The notes: generated from the sequence alone by a model not told the origin. DNA of 64,000 bases from Gammaproteobacteria bacterium (GCA_030583605.1 CP129466.1:62001-126000); one strand, 5' to 3'; shown: positions 25,807-33,643, numbered from the stretch's first letter. Numbers and translations are program-made.

Positions 25807-25919
25807 GGGCGCAGATCGTACCAATGCCGATCGGCGCCGAAGCGGCGTTATCGAAGTTTTTTTGCCGGATGCAGAATACAGGTACGATCCGCCGGCCAAC
25901 CGGCACCACCGAGCGCCGT

Positions 25920-26786
25920 ATGACCAACTGGTTTTTGTACGCGGCAGCCGTCCTCATCTGGGGCACGACGTGGTTCGCAATCAACTTCCAGCTCGGCGTC
26001 GTCGGGGCCGAGGTGTCACTCGCGTACCGGTTTCTCGCCGCCTCCGCGCTGCTCTTCGCCTGGTGCCTGACGAGGAAACTGCCGCTGCGCTTCGATGCCA
26101 CCAGTCACGCCCTTTTTCTCGGCATGGGCGTGTTCCTCTTCGGGCTGAATTATCTTGGCGCCTACACCGCGCAGCTCTACATCGCCTCGGCGCTCAACGC
26201 GATCGCCTTCACCGCCATCCTCTGGTTCAACATCGTCAACGCCCGGATCATCCTCGGCACGCGCGTCAGCCGGCGCACGCTCCTCGGCGCGCTTCTGGGC
26301 GTGATCGGCACGGCCGTGATTTTCTGGCCGGAGGTGCAGGACGTCAGCTTCTCCGACCGCGTGCTCGTCGGTGCGGCGTTCTCGATCGTCGGCGCACTCT
26401 GTGCCTCTTTCGGCAACATCGCCTCCGCGCTCGCGCAGCGGCGCGGGCTCCCGGTCGTGCAGGGCAACGCCTGGGGCATGCTCTACGGCGGCCTCCTCAC
26501 GGCCGCCATTGCGCTCGCCCGCGGCGAAACCTTCCTGTTCGCGCCGAATGCAGCGTACGTCGTCTCGCTGGTGTATCTCACGCTGTTCGGCACCGTGCTC
26601 GCCTTCGGCGCATACCTCACGCTGCTCGGCCGGATCGGCGCCGAGCGGGCGGGATATACGGTCATCATGGTCCCGATCGTCGCGCTCGTCGTCTCCGCGC
26701 TCCTCGAGAACCTGCGGCTCACGCCGGCCATGGGCATCGGCGTCACGCTGGCGCTCGCCGGAAACCTGATGATTCTCCGGCGCTGA
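25920..26786 (+). CDS. EamA-family drug/metabolite transporter
   Basis: The 288-residue protein has ten predicted membrane helices in two EamA halves, beginning MTNWFLYAAAVLIWGTTWFAINFQLG and ending GIGVTLALAGNLMILRR. The WGTTWFAI motif in TM1 and PIVALVVSALLENLRLTP near the end are typical of the DMT superfamily. It probably exports amino acids or other metabolites; the substrate is unknown. The start is chosen at the first methionine before TM1. It is divergent from the GTPase fusion, 113 bases away. Confidence 0.85.
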   Translation: MTNWFLYAAAVLIWGTTWFAINFQLGVVGAEVSLAYRFLAASALLFAWCLTRKLPLRFDATSHALFLGMGVFLFGLNYLGAYTAQLYIASALNAIAFTAILWFNIVNARIILGTRVSRRTLLGALLGVIGTAVIFWPEVQDVSFSDRVLVGAAFSIVGALCASFGNIASALAQRRGLPVVQGNAWGMLYGGLLTAAIALARGETFLFAPNAAYVVSLVYLTLFGTVLAFGAYLTLLGRIGAERAGYTVIMVPIVALVVSALLENLRLTPAMGIGVTLALAGNLMILRR

Positions 26787-26801
26787 GGCCGGCAGCGGCT
26801 G

Positions 26802-27632
26802 CTACCGGATCGCCTTGAGGATGTACGGCCTGGCGGCCTTGAACATCGACGATGGTTTGTGCCCGACGCCGGAGACGATCACCTTGCGGTGAACCTGCCG
26901 CCCGTAATACTGGGCCAGGTGCTCGTAGAACTTCGTTCCGCGTTCGAAGCGGTGGCGGCCCTGACGATTGGCGTAACAGGTGGTGTCCAGACCGCTGTCG
27001 ATCTTCGTATCGGCGCTGCCGAGCATGTAGATGACGTTGCGATTCGGGTAGTCCGGGGCGACGCCCACGCTCATGTAGTCATTCGGGTCATCCAGCCCGT
27101 AGCGATACTCGTTGTACCACTTGCAGCTGCTGGCGCTGCCGAACGGCCGGTTCTTGTTGAGCCACATGTAGGAACTCGGGTTGGCAACGATGTACGTCAG
27201 CCCCTGCATGCGGGTGCCCGCCGCGTAGCGCGTCACGAACTGACCGCCACCGCTGTGCCCCACGACCGCCACGCCGTGATACATCTCGACCATGCGGTCG
27301 AGCACTTCGAATGAACTCACGCGCTGTGAGTCCCTGGAACGGTCGCCCTTGTTCCAGCTGGAATCGGACCAGTACAGGCCGGGGCCCGACTTCTGGAACT
27401 CCGGAGCGATGACCAGCGTATCGAGGTCATCGAGGTAATCCAGATAATCATCCGCGTTGCGGTTCGTGCCGTGAATCACGAACACGGCAGGGCCGAGCTT
27501 CTTGTTCGAGCAGTATGGAATGTACGAGGTGCCGACCGGGAATTTCTGCCCGCAGTAAACCGCGGCGCTTGCCACGCTGCCCGAGAGTGCGAGCAGCAAC
27601 ACCAACGACCATTGCACGAGTTTCACGGACAT
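26802..27632 (-). CDS. Secreted alpha/beta-hydrolase
   Basis: The 276-residue precursor has a signal peptide (MSVKLVQWSLVLLLALSGSVASA) and an alpha/beta-hydrolase fold with FVIHGTNRNADDY (oxyanion region), nucleophile Ser127 in VVGHSGGGQF, and a late His258 in SGVGHKPSS. Cysteine pairs (VYCGQ...YCSNK, SCKWYN...TTCYAN) suggest disulphides. It resembles extracellular esterases and PHB-depolymerase-like enzymes; the substrate is not known. A strong GGGGAGGGG lies right before the ATG. It is 15 bases from the convergent EamA gene end. Confidence 0.8.
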   Translation of the reverse strand: MSVKLVQWSLVLLLALSGSVASAAVYCGQKFPVGTSYIPYCSNKKLGPAVFVIHGTNRNADDYLDYLDDLDTLVIAPEFQKSGPGLYWSDSSWNKGDRSRDSQRVSSFEVLDRMVEMYHGVAVVGHSGGGQFVTRYAAGTRMQGLTYIVANPSSYMWLNKNRPFGSASSCKWYNEYRYGLDDPNDYMSVGVAPDYPNRNVIYMLGSADTKIDSGLDTTCYANRQGRHRFERGTKFYEHLAQYYGRQVHRKVIVSGVGHKPSSMFKAARPYILKAIR

Positions 27633-27868
27633 CCCCTCCCCGGCTCTGCACGACGACAACGCCGCGTCGAGTATCGAAAAACGAGCGCCGCCGGACTGCG
27701 ACAGAGGTCCGAATTGACGAACCATTATGTACGGCGTGAAGCGTTTTTAAAGGCTTGCTTCGACGTCGAAGTTTGTCGCACAGCAGCTCGAGAGCCGCCC
27801 TCAGGCCGCCGGCAGCTCCTGATGCCGGGGCAGGCGGTCGGTAAAGGTGTCGGCGATGCGGAAGCCCA

Positions 27869-28366
27869 TTACTGCGTAGTAACGCGAGCTCTGGCAGCCT
27901 TTAATTCGGCTATTCCTGCACCGGTAGTCACAAGCAGAGAGCCGCCCCGCAACTCCTCGCTCTCCGTGACAGCGCGAAAGAATAGCCGGCAGGGCTTTTC
28001 GAAGACCATCGGGGAAACGACCATCACGGCAGTGAGAAGGATTGCGTGTTCGGCAGCATCCTCCGGGCCTACGCCGGTGCCTTCCAGACTGTTCTCCTTA
28101 GCTGCCATTGCAAGCTGACTTTCCGTGAGCTCGGCCTCCACGACGACTTCTTCGTCGCGTCGCACGAGCAGGGTAAGTCGCTCGAAAGGAGCACTGGCCG
28201 GCGTGCGCGCCTTCATTACGAAACATAGGCGAGGAACCGCAGCAGGAAAGCCTGGGAAAACGATCGTCTGTTCGTAGATGCCCATCATGGACATCTTGTT
28301 GCCGGTTTCCTGCCGAACGTCGTCGCACACTACGGTAAACAAGAATCGTGGATTCTCGGCACTCAT
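27869..28366 (-). CDS. DUF6941-like protein, third gene of a toxin-antitoxin operon
   Basis: The 165-residue protein begins MSAENPRFLFTVVCDDVRQE and continues TGNKMSMMGIYEQTIVFPGF, a pattern I associate with DUF6941 proteins of unknown function. A beta-rich middle (PFERLTLLVRRDEEVVVEAEL) follows. There is no signal or membrane segment. It begins seven bases after the stop of the XRE antitoxin and is certainly in the same operon. Toxin-antitoxin-chaperone modules place a SecB-like chaperone here, but this protein does not look like SecB. Base composition is lower in G+C than the surroundings. Confidence 0.6.
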   Translation of the reverse strand: MSAENPRFLFTVVCDDVRQETGNKMSMMGIYEQTIVFPGFPAAVPRLCFVMKARTPASAPFERLTLLVRRDEEVVVEAELTESQLAMAAKENSLEGTGVGPEDAAEHAILLTAVMVVSPMVFEKPCRLFFRAVTESEELRGGSLLVTTGAGIAELKAARARVTTQ

Positions 28367-28372
28367 TGAGTG

Positions 28373-28834
28373 CTACCTGGTGCTCGCGAATGCGCGGGCA
28401 AATTCGTCGAGGCTGATTCCGAGCGCCAGGCAAATCCTGCGCACCGTACTCATCTGGGGGTCGGAGCGCCCGGTCTCTAGGCGCGCGATGTAGGACTGAC
28501 TCGTGCCGAGTTCGTCGGCTAGTCGCTTTTGGGACCAACCCTTTTCCAGCCGATAGGTCGCCAGTCGCGGCACCTGATCCTTGTATAGCTCGGCCCCGAT
28601 GAACTGGCGTGCCTCGGTCATTGCCTTCCGACCAGCCGCGTCCGCCTCAAACCCGTCCACGACGGAATCCAGGGATACGAACCCTTCCGGCAAAGGACGA
28701 TCATCGTCGACGGAATACTGCAGCCAAAGCACCCTGGTCGGCGCAGACTGTGGGGCCTTCGGTTCTTCACGAACCACCAAAGCACCGGTCGTAGCACTCA
28801 ACGATGCGCTTTGTAAACGGGTCGTCGTCTTCAT
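28373..28834 (-). CDS. XRE-family HTH antitoxin
   Basis: The 153-residue protein carries an XRE helix-turn-helix at about residues 93-150 (ATYRLEKGWSQKRLADELG, then TSQSYIARLETGRSDPQMST), preceded by an N-terminal region of ~90 residues that probably binds the toxin. It is the second gene of a toxin-first pair as in HigBA. Its ATG lies 68 bases inside the toxin gene, an unusually long overlap; a GTG at 28777 is an alternative start. It likely represses its own operon. Confidence 0.78.
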   Translation of the reverse strand: MKTTTRLQSASLSATTGALVVREEPKAPQSAPTRVLWLQYSVDDDRPLPEGFVSLDSVVDGFEADAAGRKAMTEARQFIGAELYKDQVPRLATYRLEKGWSQKRLADELGTSQSYIARLETGRSDPQMSTVRRICLALGISLDEFARAFASTR

Positions 28835-29177
28835 AGTTGAATGTCCTGCGTGGGGTCACGCCCAAGACAAAAAGATTCCTGGAAAGCGGCTCGAACGCAT
28901 AGATGACTCGATAGCGAATCTTCTGCTGCTCCAAGTCCCAGATCTTCAGCCGCCACAGATTTCGCTTGTGTTTGTTCTGTTGCGACTGCCAACGGCTGAC
29001 ATGGAAGTCCGTAGTCCCGGTCGCCCCGAAATCGTGCTGCGTAAGCCGGTCCTGCAAATTCGGGTCAGCTGCAACCTGCTCCAGCAGCGCCAGGATGCGC
29101 GCGGCTGCCTGAATGTCCATGTGCCTGATCGCCGCGATGTCAGCGTTCGCATCCCGATGAATGGCGACTTTCGGCAC
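28767..29177 (-). CDS. RelE/ParE-superfamily toxin
   Basis: The 136-residue protein (GTG start) begins MPKVAIHRDANADIAAI and has the RelE-like core RNLWRLKIWDLEQQKIRYRV followed by IYAFEPLSRNLFVLGVTPR and FNYEDDDPFTKRIVECY. Basic residues KHKRNLWRLK and the late Tyr/Arg residues fit an mRNA interferase of the HigB/RelE type that cleaves mRNA on the ribosome. It precedes and overlaps the XRE antitoxin. A short inverted repeat ATACC-N6-GGTAT (29181-29196) abuts its start and may be the operator. Confidence 0.78.
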   Translation of the reverse strand: MPKVAIHRDANADIAAIRHMDIQAAARILALLEQVAADPNLQDRLTQHDFGATGTTDFHVSRWQSQQNKHKRNLWRLKIWDLEQQKIRYRVIYAFEPLSRNLFVLGVTPRRTFNYEDDDPFTKRIVECYDRCFGGS

Positions 29178-29180
29178 ACG

Positions 29181-29196
29181 ATACCTTATCGGGTAT
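29181..29196. promoter_or_regulatory. Possible operator of the toxin-antitoxin operon
   Basis: The sequence ATACC-TTATCG-GGTAT forms a five-base inverted repeat four bases upstream of the toxin GTG. This is where an XRE antitoxin would autorepress. The arms are short, so chance is possible. Confidence 0.35.
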
Positions 29197-29290
29197 TAAC
29201 CCTTCAATGCGAAAAAGTGTTTATTTTCCCCATTTTGTGAAGTCGGTCGCCCATTGCTGCTGCGCCACTGCGCAGTCACACCCTGAAAAG

Positions 29291-29325
29291 GGCGTGTCAG
29301 GACTTCTGTGTTCGAGGTCGGTTGT
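29291..29325. mobile_element. Possible IS256-type end remnant
   Basis: GGCGTGTCAGGACTTCTGTG (29291-29310) resembles, from memory, the terminal repeats of IS256-family elements (GTGTCAGGACTTCTGTGT). No transposase is present. The remnant lies just downstream of a gene fragment that stops abruptly after 15 codons, which would fit insertion and later loss of an element. Confidence 0.3.
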
Positions 29326-29334
29326 GACATCGGT

Positions 29335-29382
29335 TCAGGCGACGGCGACGCGGTCGGTGCCGGAGTTGCGGGCGAGCTTCAT
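29335..29382 (-). pseudogene. 15-codon 5' remnant of a gene coupled to fic
   Basis: An ATG overlaps the fic stop codon (ATGA) and opens MKLARNSGTDRV, then reads AVA and stops. The start matches the N-termini I recall for large helicase proteins with a phospholipase-D-like first domain (M-K-L-x-R-N-S/T-G-x-D-R-V), but that is from memory and unverified. The coupling implies that a long partner gene once followed fic and has been deleted. Confidence 0.4.
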
Positions 29383-30752
29383 GTGGGTACCTGCCTGCGA
29401 ACCCGCCCCTGACCCTGCGCCGCCAGGCGTAGCTCAAGATCCTCGGGCGCGATGAAGGTCATGGTCTTGGCACCAATTCGGCGTTCGATCACCAGTTTTG
29501 CCGTGCTCAGGGCCAGAAGGTCAGAGCGAGCGGTGGCGTACGCCACGTTATGGCTGCGCTGGTGCGACTTGATGGTGTACTCGGTTCCCGGGTGCCGCAG
29601 GGCGTGGCCCAAGAGAGCGAGCTGGCGGTGATTGAATCGGGAGACGTTCTTCAGGCGGGTCTCGACGGCGCGGATCTGGGCGATCTTCCGTTGCAGATAC
29701 TCGTCCAGGTTGTCGATGGCCCGGAGCATGACTTCGAGCTGATGAATCAGGAAATAGGTCGCGTCGTTCTCGTCGGACTCCGAATACAAGTAGGACCTGC
29801 CGTATTGAGCAAAGGCCTTCTTGAGGATCGACGAGATCGAGACGTACTCGAACAGCCAGTAACCCGCGCGCAGCATCGCCCAGTAGAAGAGAGCCCGAGC
29901 GGTCCGGCCATTGCCATCCTCGAAGGGATGATCGTAGGCCAGCCAGAAATGCAGCATCACGGCCCGGACGACGGGGTGAAGGAACTGGCCGGCCGGAATC
30001 TCCCCATTGGCGAAGCGGCACATCCTGACCAGCCGCGCCGGCAGTTGGTCCGCGGGCGGAGGATTGAAGAGCACCGTGTGAGTGCCGCGATCAATAACCG
30101 CGACCCGCTCGTCTCCCGGTTGCTGCAGCCTGCCTGCTGCGGTGGGGTCGTCGAGCGTGTCGGCCGTCGTGATTCTGTGCAGCTCGAGGACGTCGTCGGG
30201 GGTGAGCGGCCGATCCTTGATGGAACGTACGAACTGGATGGCCTCGTAGTTGTTCAGGATCATCTGCTCGCTGGAGTCGGCTGGCGGCCGTCCCGCCCGC
30301 AGCATGGCGGCGGCGACCTTCCGGGTGGTCGAGGCCCCTTCCATCTGGCTCGAAGTAATGGCTTCCTCGATCAGGGAGCTGACGATGTAGCGATCCCTCG
30401 TTTCCGGGTTGGTCAGCACGTCGGGGAAGGCTATGCGCCCAGCGTCTCGCTGGTCGATCTGGTGGAGCATGCGCTGCACCTGGTCCACGGCCGCAAAGCG
30501 GAACGGCTTGCCCGCCGCATCTTCCAATGACAGGTCGCGGAGCAAGGCAAAGCGGAAGAGCTTGATGCCCAACCACCACTCCTCCACGGTGAAGCCCGTT
30601 GGCGGGCTGCGGTGCCGCAGCTGGTCCCAGTGAAGGTATCGTCCACCTGCGACGCCCAGGCGATGCCGCGCTTCGATGATCGCCGCCATGCGCTTTTGCA
30701 GGCCCCGGTGCGGTACCTCGTCGAGAGTGGGGGCTGGCGGTATGGGCTTCAC
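29379..30752 (-). CDS. Fic-domain protein (probable AMP transferase)
   Basis: The 457-residue protein contains a complete Fic motif, HPFEDGNGRTAR (275-286), with the catalytic histidine His275. A preceding SSQMEGAST (134-142) carries the inhibitory-helix pattern (S/T)xxxE(G/N), marking a class II, self-inhibited Fic enzyme. Fic proteins usually transfer AMP to a hydroxyl of a target protein. A C-terminal winged-helix-like region (RSHNVAYATARSDLLALSTAKLV) resembles those of the larger bacterial Fic proteins. The start is GTG. The promoter upstream has two matching palindromic operators. The stop codon overlaps the start of a truncated gene. Confidence 0.88.
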   Translation of the reverse strand: MKPIPPAPTLDEVPHRGLQKRMAAIIEARHRLGVAGGRYLHWDQLRHRSPPTGFTVEEWWLGIKLFRFALLRDLSLEDAAGKPFRFAAVDQVQRMLHQIDQRDAGRIAFPDVLTNPETRDRYIVSSLIEEAITSSQMEGASTTRKVAAAMLRAGRPPADSSEQMILNNYEAIQFVRSIKDRPLTPDDVLELHRITTADTLDDPTAAGRLQQPGDERVAVIDRGTHTVLFNPPPADQLPARLVRMCRFANGEIPAGQFLHPVVRAVMLHFWLAYDHPFEDGNGRTARALFYWAMLRAGYWLFEYVSISSILKKAFAQYGRSYLYSESDENDATYFLIHQLEVMLRAIDNLDEYLQRKIAQIRAVETRLKNVSRFNHRQLALLGHALRHPGTEYTIKSHQRSHNVAYATARSDLLALSTAKLVIERRIGAKTMTFIAPEDLELRLAAQGQGRVRRQVPT

Positions 30753-30759
30753 AGGCAGA

Positions 30760-30788
30760 ATCTATCAGTTTTCGGGGAAGTGATAGAT
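30760..30788. promoter_or_regulatory. Operator 1 of fic: ATCTATCA-N13-TGATAGAT
   Basis: A perfect eight-base inverted repeat (30760-30767 and 30781-30788) has a 13-base spacer. Its core CTATCA-N13-TGATAG matches operator 2 in both sequence and spacing. It covers the predicted transcription start and touches the -10 hexamer of the fic promoter, and ends eight bases before the GTG. Confidence 0.75.
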
Positions 30789-30815
30789 ACTACGGCGGGC
30801 TGATTTATTTATCAA
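30787..30815 (-). promoter_or_regulatory. fic promoter TTGATA-N17-TAGTAT
   Basis: On the minus strand, TTGATA (30815-30810) and TAGTAT (30792-30787) are separated by exactly 17 bases, a good sigma-70 promoter in an AT-rich pocket. Transcription would begin near 30780, about 28 bases ahead of the fic start. Confidence 0.65.
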
Positions 30816-30837
30816 TAAACAAGAATCTGATAAATAA
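30805..30837. promoter_or_regulatory. Operator 2 of fic: TTATTTATCA-N13-TGATAAATAA
   Basis: A perfect ten-base inverted repeat (30805-30814 and 30828-30837) has the same 13-base spacer as operator 1. One arm overlaps the -35 hexamer. Together the pair would let a dimeric repressor fully occlude the promoter. No regulator gene remains beside it. Confidence 0.75.
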
Positions 30838-30946
30838 CTGACAGATCGTCGTCAAGGTTTGCCAGACCCCGCGGCTCGGCAGGCGCGTTCGGCATAACGG
30901 CGAAGCGGAACAGCAGGAACGGTCCCGATTGTTCAGTCTCTCGGGC

Positions 30947-30965
30947 TGTTCACGTTCCGTGAACA
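30947..30965. promoter_or_regulatory. Perfect palindrome TGTTCACG-TTC-CGTGAACA
   Basis: An 8-3-8 perfect palindrome, with further GTTCA half-sites at 30930 and TGAACA at 30977, looks like an operator for an HTH repressor. No intact gene lies on either side in the 200 bases before the IS element. It may be the control region of a gene destroyed by insertion. The rest of 30838-31152 holds only a CTGCCC-TTTC-GGGCAG hairpin (31122-31137) and nothing recognisable. Confidence 0.5.
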
Positions 30966-31152
30966 AGGCAGGTTTCTGAACAGGAGTGCGTCTTTGTAAT
31001 CACGAGGACTCCGAACGTTATGATCTGAGCTCGGACTTGAGATCGGCGAAACGGTGCTGTGGCCGTGCTCGTCTACCGCAGCGGTCGCGCTCTTCTCATG
31101 GCAACGGCAGCGATCACAAAGCTGCCCTTTCGGGCAGACAGGTTACAGAGGA

Positions 31153-32390
31153 TTCCGAGCACATAGGTAACACTTTCCGGCATTTGCGGGGGTACGCAAA
31201 TGCCATGGCGGGAGTGTTGCAAGATGGACGAACGACTGCGGTTCGTGGCTCGGCTGCTGGAAGGCGAGAAGATGGCAGTCCTTTGCCGTGAGTTCGATAT
31301 CTCGCGCAAGACCGGTTACAAGATCTTCGCCCGCTACAAGGACTGCGGCCTGGAGGGACTCACCGATCGCAGCCGCCAGCCCTATCGGCAGGGCTGCCGA
31401 CTGCCCTTCCAGATCGAGACCCTGATCCTGCAGTTCAAGCGCGAACATCCCAGCTGGGGTGCGCCCAAGATCCGCGAGAAGATCCGCCGCAAGCACAGCG
31501 ATATTCAGCTGCCGGCCATCAGCACGGTGCACGCGGTGCTCGACCGCCATGGCCTGGTCAATCGGCCCCGCCGCCGGCGCTACAAGGCCGAAGGCACCGT
31601 GCTTTCCCATCCCCTGCGGCCCAATGAGCTGTGGTGTGCCGACTACAAGGGCGAGTTCATGCTCGCCGATCGCCGCTACTGTTATCCGCTCACGATCACC
31701 GATGCCGCCAGCCGTTATCTCATCGGTTGCGAGGCGCTCGGCAGTACCCAGGGACGGTTCGCCTTCACGGTCTTTGAGCGGGTTTTCCGCGATTTCGGCC
31801 TGCCCCAGGCCATCCGCACCGACAACGGCGTGCCCTTTGCCAGTACCAACTCGCTCTTTGGCCTGTCCCGGCTCTCTGTGTGGTGGCTGCGCCTGGGCAT
31901 CCGCATCGAGCGCATCCGCCCCGGCAACCCCCAGCAGAACGGCCGCCACGAGCGCATGCATCTCACCCTGAAGAAGGAAGCCACCAAGCCGGCCGGCAAG
32001 AACCTGCTCCAGCAGCAGGAGCGGTTTGATCGCTTCCTCAACGAGTTCAACCATGAGCGCCCGCATCAGGCCATCGACATGAAGTATCCGGCCGAGCTCT
32101 ACCTGCGCTCACCTCGCCCGTACAAAGGCCTGGGCGACCTCGAATACTCCTTCCACGATCGCACCATCACCGTCACGCGCTGCGGACGCATCTGCATCGG
32201 GCGGCGCAAAATCAATCTCAGCACCGTGTTCGCCGGCCAGAATGTCGGCATCAAGGAAGTCTCCAGCAACATCTGGCTGGTGAGCTTCATGCAATACGAC
32301 TTAGGGTTCTTCGATCACGAGACCGAGCGCATCACCAGCGCCGAAAATCCTTTCGGTGCTAAAGTGTTACCTATGTGCCCGGAATAATCC
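31153..32390 (+). mobile_element. IS481-family insertion sequence
   Basis: Terminal inverted repeats of 24 bases (31153-31176, beginning TTCCGAGCACATAGG, and 32361-32384, ending CCCGGAA) match at 23 of 24 positions and bracket one transposase gene. Outside the right end, GTTACCGATGTGCTCGGAAC (32391-32410) is a second copy of the same end, so either the true terminus is compound or an older copy sat there. No target duplication could be identified. The element lies 17-40 bases from the 3' end of tRNA-Phe. Confidence 0.8.
31200..32387 (+). CDS. IS481-family DDE transposase
   Basis: The 395-residue protein has an N-terminal HTH (AVLCREFDISRKTGYKIFARY) and a DDE integrase core: LWCADYKGEF (first D), IRTDNGVPFAS (second D) and PGNPQQNGRHERMH (E). 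ATG at 31200 opens the frame; ATG at 31224 (MDERLRFV) is the more usual family start. The stop codon lies immediately after the right terminal repeat. The frame is intact, so the element may still be active. Confidence 0.9.
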   Translation: MPWRECCKMDERLRFVARLLEGEKMAVLCREFDISRKTGYKIFARYKDCGLEGLTDRSRQPYRQGCRLPFQIETLILQFKREHPSWGAPKIREKIRRKHSDIQLPAISTVHAVLDRHGLVNRPRRRRYKAEGTVLSHPLRPNELWCADYKGEFMLADRRYCYPLTITDAASRYLIGCEALGSTQGRFAFTVFERVFRDFGLPQAIRTDNGVPFASTNSLFGLSRLSVWWLRLGIRIERIRPGNPQQNGRHERMHLTLKKEATKPAGKNLLQQQERFDRFLNEFNHERPHQAIDMKYPAELYLRSPRPYKGLGDLEYSFHDRTITVTRCGRICIGRRKINLSTVFAGQNVGIKEVSSNIWLVSFMQYDLGFFDHETERITSAENPFGAKVLPMCPE

Positions 32391-32426
32391 GTTACCGATG
32401 TGCTCGGAACGGACCCCTGATCGAAA

Positions 32427-32502
<76 letters not shown>

Positions 32503-32999
32503 ATCCGGGGTCGCGACTGGCGTCGCTCCTACAGGGCTCCGACAAGCCGCCCGCGTTTCGCGGGGAGGCGCATTGTAAGCCGCCCGGGCGGCGGGGCGTC
32601 AAGGCGGCGGGCATTTCGGCACATACGCAGCCTTTTTTTCGGGCAGACGTCGCACGAGGGAAGCCCGTACCCTGCACATGCCAGGCTGGTTAGCCGTGAC
32701 CTGTTTATGTCTCCCGGCTAACCGGCGGAGGCATGAGGACGACAGTGCGACTCCATGAACACCGGCTCAAGCGCGCCAGGTAGCGAGCGGCATTGGAGCA
32801 TTTTGTGGAGTACGCTCGATCGGGATTAGCGGAAGTTCCCCGGGTTGCGATGGCGGCGGTCGGGACCGGCAACCTGACACCTCGTCGCGGCCTGCACCGC
32901 TCCACGCGACGGGGCAGAACCTCACCAAGTGGCCTCGGAGGGCCGAGCGCCACCGGCCCGCGGATCACGGCCGCGCAGCAGTTTCGAGACAGGATCTGG
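32503..32999. other. Gap with one REP and no recognised gene
   Basis: A reverse REP (GGTCGCGACTGGCGTCGCTCC, ending 32533) follows the tRNA. The remaining ~460 bases contain no frame with convincing composition and no other repeat family. A T tract at 32633-32639 lies in otherwise plain GC-rich sequence. Confidence 0.5.
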
Positions 33000-33266
33000 T
33001 CATGTCGGCTTGTAATCCGGCGGCGCCTCGGAGCCGCCGCCGAAGAAGAACTTCTCCATCTCGGCTTCGAGAAACTGCCGCGCCTTGGGCTCGATGGGGG
33101 TGAGGCGGTACTCATTAATAAGCATGGTCTGGTGGCCGAGCCATTTCTGCCAGCCCTGCTTGCTGACGTTCTCGAAGATGCGCTTGCCGAGCGCACCCGG
33201 GTAGGGAACGTAATCGAGGCCGTCGGCTTCGGTGCCGAGAAGGATGCAATGAACTTTTCGGGGCAT
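33000..33266 (-). CDS. yggX: Probable Fe(2+)-trafficking protein YggX
   Basis: The 88-residue protein starts [24 protein letters not shown] and ends [16 protein letters not shown], with [20 protein letters not shown] and TMLINEYRL, the full YggX pattern. Cys7 matches the conserved redox-sensitive cysteine. YggX protects iron-sulphur clusters from oxidants and may help supply iron, fitting its position after mutY, whose product carries a 4Fe-4S cluster. A 55-bp repeat array separates it from mutY; in many relatives the two genes are directly adjacent. Confidence 0.95.
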   Translation of the reverse strand: MPRKVHCILLGTEADGLDYVPYPGALGKRIFENVSKQGWQKWLGHQTMLINEYRLTPIEPKARQFLEAEMEKFFFGGGSEAPPDYKPT

Positions 33267-33309
33267 GAGTCGTTCCGGTTGGTCGCGATTCGTTGTCAGC
33301 GTGCGTCCG

Positions 33310-33643
33310 GACGCGGGATCGCGGCTTGCGCCGCTCCTACACGCCTTCGTTCCGGCGTGGCGCGGGTGCGGGATCGCGGCTTGCGCCGCTCCTACATCCC
33401 TGCGTTCCGGCGTGGCGCGGATGCGGGATCGCGGCTTGCGCGGCTCCTACAACCCTGCGTTCCGGCGTGGCGCGGACGCGGGGTCGCGGCTTGCGCCGCT
33501 CCTACATCCCTTCGTTCCGGCGTGGCGCGGATGCGGGATCGCGGCTTGCGCCGCTCCTACATCCCTGCGTTCCGGCGTGGCGCGGATGCGGGATCGCGGC
33601 TTGCGCGGCTCCTGCTCTTGTAGGAGCGACGCCAGTCGCGACC
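33310..33643. repeat. Tandem array of 55-bp REP units inside the mutY 3' end
   Basis: Six units with GCGGCTTGCG at 33321, 33376, 33431, 33486, 33541 and 33596 give an exact 55-base period. Each has one REP in the minus orientation plus a spacer GCGTTCCGGCGTGGCGCGG. A final forward REP sits at 33619-33643. The array overlaps the last ~87 bases of mutY. Confidence 0.93.

Noticed and set aside
27869..28366. Third toxin-antitoxin gene as a SecB-like chaperone
   Set aside because: The sequence pattern (VVCDDVRQE then GNKMSMMGIYE) is not SecB-like; DUF6941 fits better.
30986..31291. Frame across the left IS end
   Set aside because: It crosses the IS terminal repeat into the transposase out of frame and has no family resemblance.
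27700..32426. Integrase or prophage in the tRNA-Phe island
   Set aside because: No tyrosine or serine recombinase, phage structural or lysis gene is present; only the IS transposase remains.
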